DNA of 56,547 nucleotides. It comes from Magnetococcales bacterium (GTDB taxonomy: Bacteria; Pseudomonadota; Magnetococcia; Magnetococcales; JADFYX01). The stretch is taken from NCBI GenBank assembly GCA_015231305.1, contig JADGBW010000003.1, forward strand, positions 18,164 through 74,710. Direction: 5' to 3'. Each line of letters opens with the position of its first letter. The stretch's first letter is position 1. This document shows positions 52,336 through 56,547 of the stretch, in pieces. The notes beneath the pieces were generated by a model. The model was not told the DNA's origin. It ran no database searches and was given only the letters and a program-made list of their open reading frames with translations. Made by a program: the position numbers and the translations under genes.

Positions 52336-53340
52336 TTATTTTATTTTCCTGCCCAATATTCCAGTTTGATAATCATGCTCACGTATTATCTCAAAACCGG
52401 CATCTTCAAACCACTGTTTTAAAGTAGAGCGAGAATATTTATAACGGTATTTTGGTGATAACACGTCAAACCATATCATACGTAGTGCACCGTGTTTACC
52501 CCACCTGCTAGTTATATTGGTCACAGTTGCATTGTCTGCTAAAGGGGGAATTAAAATAGCCAATAACTGCACCAGCCAAACTGCTGGCAGGGTTAAAGCT
52601 GCAAACAAACGGCTTAAGTTCATAATTACACCATGTGACCAATTACGTAGACCAAAAACCTCTAAAATATCTCGTACCGCAACAATTGGGCTAAAGTGGG
52701 TCCCGTATACCCATATATACAATTTTCCTTCTGGTTTTACACATTTTGCCAATGCGTCAAATCCTGCTTTAGGGTCAGGAGTGTGGTGAATTACACCTGA
52801 AGACCATACTAAATCAAAGCTATTTTCTTGAAGCTGAGGATCTAGAATATTACAGAGAAAAAGACCTAAATTTTTTTGCGAATGTTGATGATGGTAGGCA
52901 GAAAATGTTGCAGTGTTAATATCAATACCAACCATATGTTTTGGGCCAAGCTTGGCTATTCCTGCTGTTAAACTGGCTGGTCCACATCCACCATCTAAAA
53001 CAGCTTTACCTTTTATAGTCTCTTTACTCTCTTGGGTTGCACATAAAAAATATTCGATCTCTTGCTCAAGTGAATAACCAAAGCGAGATTCTGCCTCAAT
53101 TTTACCTTCAAGGTGAGAGCCCCATTCAAAACCGAATGATTTAGCAGTATCGCTATCAACAACTGTTTCATCTGCTAAAATAGGAACCCCCATACGTATA
53201 TTTACAGGGGGTGTTGTTGGTTCAGAAATGCTGACTATTTTACCATTTATTATTTCGCCATCTGCTTCATCCTCAACAATAGTATTGTGGGGTGATGGCA
53301 ACCTTTCGTTGGCAATATACTGCAACATCCACTGTTTCAA
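52336..53340 (-). CDS. class I methyltransferase of the glycan cluster
   Basis: A 334-residue protein. The N-terminal 100 residues (including GVPILAD, a pattern seen in Trm112-like modules) precede a Methyltransf_11-type domain with motif I VLDGGCGPASLTAGIA, DFDLVWSSGVIHHTPD-type core (here ENSFDLVWSSGVIHHT) and a hydrophobic helix pair near 235-265 that may contact the membrane. Likely acts on a sugar or lipid-linked glycan. Translation from TTG 53340 is favoured by AAGGAG eight bases upstream; the ATG four codons later is too far from it. It follows the GT39-like gene by 12 bases. Confidence 0.82.
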   Translation of the reverse strand: MKQWMLQYIANERLPSPHNTIVEDEADGEIINGKIVSISEPTTPPVNIRMGVPILADETVVDSDTAKSFGFEWGSHLEGKIEAESRFGYSLEQEIEYFLCATQESKETIKGKAVLDGGCGPASLTAGIAKLGPKHMVGIDINTATFSAYHHQHSQKNLGLFLCNILDPQLQENSFDLVWSSGVIHHTPDPKAGFDALAKCVKPEGKLYIWVYGTHFSPIVAVRDILEVFGLRNWSHGVIMNLSRLFAALTLPAVWLVQLLAILIPPLADNATVTNITSRWGKHGALRMIWFDVLSPKYRYKYSRSTLKQWFEDAGFEIIREHDYQTGILGRKIK

Positions 53341-53352
53341 AATTCTCTCTCC

Positions 53353-55017
53353 TTATTTATTTATATTCAACTCTCGTATTGGTGTTGTAAAAGTTTTACC
53401 AACAATAGGAACTTGAATAGAAATGCTACTTGACTTTGGCTTTTTCCATTTTAAAAACTCAAAAATTTGTACTGCTTGTCCTTTGTTGTAACGATTGTCG
53501 CGGTTTGAAGATGTAGCAATTTCTTGCATCAATCTAAAATCACTACTGGTTAAATAATCGCGTAATGTACTATGTATTGGAATACCCATCAGTTCATTTT
53601 TTTCTACAACAACATATCTTACCCCATATTTAAAAAGAATATTTTTTATATCTTTTATGGAGTGGGCAAGAGTTGTCACATTATTAGTGGTTGGGTTCAT
53701 AGGAGCAAGTGATAAAACTTTGTCGGCACGAATTATCCAAAATTGTTGTTCAGGGTCTTTTTGCCGCATAGAGTATATAAAATGGGCATTTATGTAAGAG
53801 TCAACCATCACAATTGGCGATTTACTGTTTTGTATAACAAACTCAGCAGCTAAAGGCATGCCTACTACTTCACGAGGGAGCATAGCAAATGATTGCATTA
53901 CATTTAAACTAAGAAGGGCAGAAACAGCTATTGCGGCATATTTAGGCGAAAAATTGCTGCGTAATTGACTTAGCAGATAGCCAGCAAAAAATCCGAATGC
54001 TGGTAACCAAAACATGGTATAACGGGGATTGTTTCCATATAAAAGAGTAAAGAATATATAAGTAGCTATAATCAGGCTTAAAAACAAAATAATAATATGC
54101 TTTTCACCAAGTTTTACCCCTTTGTATAGTCGCCACATAGCAACTAAAATTCCGGCTATTGCTAGTGTGATAAAAATGGTAGATAGCTGATCTTCAAACA
54201 GTATATTAATATATTTAAAAAGATTATTTTGTGGTGCGACAAAATCTATATAATTATCTTTACCTTTACCAACCGATTGCGCTAAATTTTTTTTCCCAAA
54301 CTCAAGTGTTAGCATAATAACAGGTAAAATTAACACTGAATATGCGACCATAGCGGCCCATATCTCTCGCCGTTTAAATGTCTCTTTAAATCCTAGGGAA
54401 AAAATAGCAGCAATAATAATCCATATAGCACCAACTGCCGCAGTCTGTTTGCACCACGCACCAGCTGCTAAAAGTATTACTAAATATGCTAAGTGACGAT
54501 TTTTACGTTCTTCTAAATAACGTATAAAGGGCCAGCCTGCGCTCAAAATAAATATTAAAGCGGGAAGTTCTGTCATGGCATACCATCCCCATTGCACTAG
54601 GTAGGGAATAGAGATAGTAACCGAAGCTGCTGCCCAAGCAACAAAAGGCCCTAAGCATCGTTCTATAGTTCGGTATAAAGTAATAACAGCAAACAATGCT
54701 AGTATAAGCAGTGCCAAACGCATCACCCAAGGCGCAACTCCTAAAATTAAAATAAATACAGCTTGAATAGCAGGCCACAATGGAGGTTTATAACCAATAG
54801 ATAGAGCAGGGTACTGACCAAAATAGCGTATGGCATACTCCATTGGATCAGTAAAACCGTTAGTAAAAATATGTTTTAAATAATCTGCAATAAACACCCC
54901 GTCAAGCATGAGGTGACCAGCATCAGGATAGAAAAGGTTTTCGTTAAACATATCCCTTGTGTAGAGTACTGAAACAAGGAGAATAAGAAATAATTGTGCA
55001 TAATGACGAGTTTTCAT
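53353..55017 (-). CDS. GT39/ArnT-like membrane glycosyltransferase
   Basis: Polytopic inner-membrane protein of 554 residues with about ten to twelve hydrophobic helices. The first periplasmic loop carries the acidic DAGH motif (YPDAGHLMLDG) and a KPPLW segment typical of the PMT/GT39 family (ArnT and relatives) that moves a sugar from a polyprenyl phosphate to a glycan or lipid. The C-terminal 170 residues are soluble. The gene is 16 bases downstream of the GT2 gene, whose product could supply the polyprenyl-linked sugar; together they form a likely two-step pathway. Confidence 0.85.
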   Translation of the reverse strand: MKTRHYAQLFLILLVSVLYTRDMFNENLFYPDAGHLMLDGVFIADYLKHIFTNGFTDPMEYAIRYFGQYPALSIGYKPPLWPAIQAVFILILGVAPWVMRLALLILALFAVITLYRTIERCLGPFVAWAAASVTISIPYLVQWGWYAMTELPALIFILSAGWPFIRYLEERKNRHLAYLVILLAAGAWCKQTAAVGAIWIIIAAIFSLGFKETFKRREIWAAMVAYSVLILPVIMLTLEFGKKNLAQSVGKGKDNYIDFVAPQNNLFKYINILFEDQLSTIFITLAIAGILVAMWRLYKGVKLGEKHIIILFLSLIIATYIFFTLLYGNNPRYTMFWLPAFGFFAGYLLSQLRSNFSPKYAAIAVSALLSLNVMQSFAMLPREVVGMPLAAEFVIQNSKSPIVMVDSYINAHFIYSMRQKDPEQQFWIIRADKVLSLAPMNPTTNNVTTLAHSIKDIKNILFKYGVRYVVVEKNELMGIPIHSTLRDYLTSSDFRLMQEIATSSNRDNRYNKGQAVQIFEFLKWKKPKSSSISIQVPIVGKTFTTPIRELNINK

Positions 55018-55033
55018 CTCTTTAGTTCAAAGC

Positions 55034-56032
55034 CTACTTTTTTTTGTTACTTTTTATGTCTTGCAATTCATCAACTTTGGCATGCAAATCTTTAATTTCA
55101 TACCCAATTTTTTTTATACGATATAGAGCGCCCTCAGTAAGCTGCCGATTAAAAGATATTAAGTCTGCAAGAAGGCCGATAAGAAATGTCATTGCCCCAA
55201 TCATTAGAACTGCACCACCAATAATCAAAGATTGAATATGTCCTTCTCCATCGCCAGAGAGATAAAACACTAAAAACCTTATAATTGCTGATAGACCTAT
55301 TAAAGAGAAAACACCACCCAAAAAGAGAAAAAAGCGCAATGGCCGTATCATGGCGTAAATGCGTAATAATGTACTTATTGAGTAAAAAATAAATTGGGGA
55401 ATACTGCGAAATAGTCGAGATGACCTCAGCTTGCCATTTACACCAACAGGAACCGATGTAACCACAAGTCTTTTGCGTCCACACTGTAATAGCATTTCTA
55501 TGGTATAGCTAAAAGAAGAGACAATATTTAGCTCCATTGCAGCTTGTCTGGTAAAGGCTCTAAAACCACTTACGGCGTCAGGAATTTTTACCCCTGTCAT
55601 TCGGCTAACTACCATACTGCCAATACGTGAGAGTAGTTTTTTGCCAAAGCCAAAATGTGAAACCTTCATCACTTCCCGGTCACCAACCACGACTTCAGCT
55701 TTTTGGTTCATAATTGGTTGGATTAATGTAGGAATATAGCTACCATCATATTGGTTGTCACCGTCGGTATTTACTATAATATCTGCACCATGGCGCAAAG
55801 CTTCATCTATACCGCTTTGGAAAGCTGCTGCCAAACCCCGGTTACCCTGATGGTGGACTATATAATCTACACCCAATTTTTTGGCAACACTAACAGTGGC
55901 ATCGCTACTACCATCATCTATAACCAATATTTCTACCTCATCTATACCTTCAATTTGGCGAGGTATATCTGCGATAGTCTGTGGTAGAGTATGTTCTTCG
56001 TTGAAGCAAGGAATCTGTACGATGAGCTTCAT
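55034..56032 (-). CDS. GT2 glycosyltransferase, dolichol/polyprenyl-phosphate sugar synthase-like
   Basis: A 332-residue DPM1-like enzyme: QIPCFNEEHTLPQTI, DDGSSD, NRGLAAAFQSGID, and NTDGDNQYD form the GT-A fold nucleotide-sugar site. Two C-terminal membrane helices (about 232-255 and 266-290) anchor it. It would transfer a sugar to undecaprenyl phosphate on the cytosolic face for use by the GT39-like protein encoded next. A charged, coiled tail ends it. GGAAA precedes the ATG. Confidence 0.88.
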   Translation of the reverse strand: MKLIVQIPCFNEEHTLPQTIADIPRQIEGIDEVEILVIDDGSSDATVSVAKKLGVDYIVHHQGNRGLAAAFQSGIDEALRHGADIIVNTDGDNQYDGSYIPTLIQPIMNQKAEVVVGDREVMKVSHFGFGKKLLSRIGSMVVSRMTGVKIPDAVSGFRAFTRQAAMELNIVSSFSYTIEMLLQCGRKRLVVTSVPVGVNGKLRSSRLFRSIPQFIFYSISTLLRIYAMIRPLRFFLFLGGVFSLIGLSAIIRFLVFYLSGDGEGHIQSLIIGGAVLMIGAMTFLIGLLADLISFNRQLTEGALYRIKKIGYEIKDLHAKVDELQDIKSNKKK

Positions 56033-56215
56033 TATTATTTCCAGTTAGGGTTTGAATTTATTTTATGAAAAAGCTCAACATTTCCAGAAGAATATGCTGC
56101 AAATTTAGCAAAAAGTCAACTTACAATAACTTCTCTTTGTTAGTATATATTTGGCTATAGAAGCGCTCTATACTTTTTTTAGGTAACTATAATAGTGTTG
56201 TTGCATTGTTTGTTC

Positions 56216-56512
56216 TTATTCAGCTATGTCTTGTTTTTCAAGCCATTTATTTTTTGTAAAATAGCTTTCAATCTCCTTTGCAACTAGTTGGTTGCCAAGT
56301 TTGTTCCAATGGCCGTCAGGTTGTGGGTTGGTTACTTCATCTCTTGTTAATCCATTAAGTTTGAAAACATCATCTGCTTCAAAAAATTGGATATTGTGTT
56401 GAGATAAAACTTTCTTTAGTGGGTCTGAATATATAGAGGTACTAGTTGACCCTACTAAAAAGGGGATGTTTCTATCTTTAGCCCAATTAACCATGTTTTC
56501 GATATACTGCAC
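56216..56512 (-). pseudogene. C-terminal fragment of an SGNH/GDSL-type hydrolase, possibly frameshifted
   Basis: The frame encodes about 98 residues ending in a typical SGNH block-V segment (PDGHWNKLGNQL), the catalytic Asp-His pair, as in AlgX/AlgJ-like O-acetylases or esterases. The N-terminal Ser and Gly/Asn blocks are missing. An in-frame stop lies two codons before the GTG start (56516-56518). Another frame upstream reads on to the window edge with a plausible continuation (VILTYKTDALDL), so a frameshift or sequence error near 56513 is likely. The window ends 35 bases further, so this cannot be settled here. Confidence 0.55.
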
Positions 56513-56547
56513 AGATCAAGAGCATCTGTTTTGTAGGTGAGTATAAC

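Overview
The window is AT-rich bacterial chromosome, densely coded, with Gram-negative features: Sec-exported c-type cytochromes, a NosL lipoprotein, ZapE, an FNR-type operator and a surface-glycan block. It looks like a facultatively anaerobic, motile proteobacterium. I cannot name the genus. No phage, integrase, insertion sequence, rRNA, tRNA or CRISPR array was recognised.

Region 1 (about 1-13000) is a complete clade II (atypical) nitrous oxide reductase locus. On the minus strand it runs nosZ, nosB, nosD, nosG, nosH, two diheme cytochromes c, nosF, nosL and nosY. One extra diheme cytochrome lies on the plus strand beyond each end. NosG/NosH plus the cytochromes would carry electrons from quinol to NosZ; NosD/F/Y/L serve copper-site maturation. 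An FNR-like site 41-42 bp from a predicted start, with a well placed -10, sits upstream of nosZ. A strong hairpin follows nosZ. Region 2 (12800-18330) holds zapE and a two-gene NAD-dependent formate dehydrogenase: the diaphorase subunits are fused, and the molybdenum subunit uses Cys, not Sec.

Region 3 (18400-24400) is a mixed accessory stretch: a membrane diguanylate cyclase with a Cys-rich middle domain, two thioredoxin-fold proteins, a Sir2-type deacylase and several small unknowns. Region 4 (24420-48770) is a very large signalling block. A four-receiver hybrid kinase overlaps a gene for a receiver / metallo-beta-lactamase / double CNB-like protein, which resembles the Dictyostelium GbpA/GbpB phosphodiesterases in domain content. 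Next comes a complete chemosensory cluster: cheB, cheW, cheA, cheY, a STAS protein, an MCP with duplicated Cache sensors, a second CheW and cheR. Divergent from it are a kinase-like protein lacking the phospho-accepting His, cheD and a methyltransferase. A second cheR follows, then a hybrid kinase in an operon with an orphan substrate-binding protein. Region 5 (49100-56547) is a surface-polysaccharide block: DUF354, asparagine synthase, a methyltransferase, a GT39-like and a GT2 glycosyltransferase, and a broken or incomplete SGNH-type fragment at the right edge.

Scattered between genes (21.6 kb, 30.6-31.0 kb, 44.0-44.3 kb) are copies of a composite, highly palindromic repeat. One module, about 165 bp, has terminal inverted repeats and three nested stems and occurs twice at roughly 90 percent identity. 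The strongest candidates for something little described are the receiver-MBL-CNB protein with its kinase, this repeat family, and the His-less kinase next to cheD.
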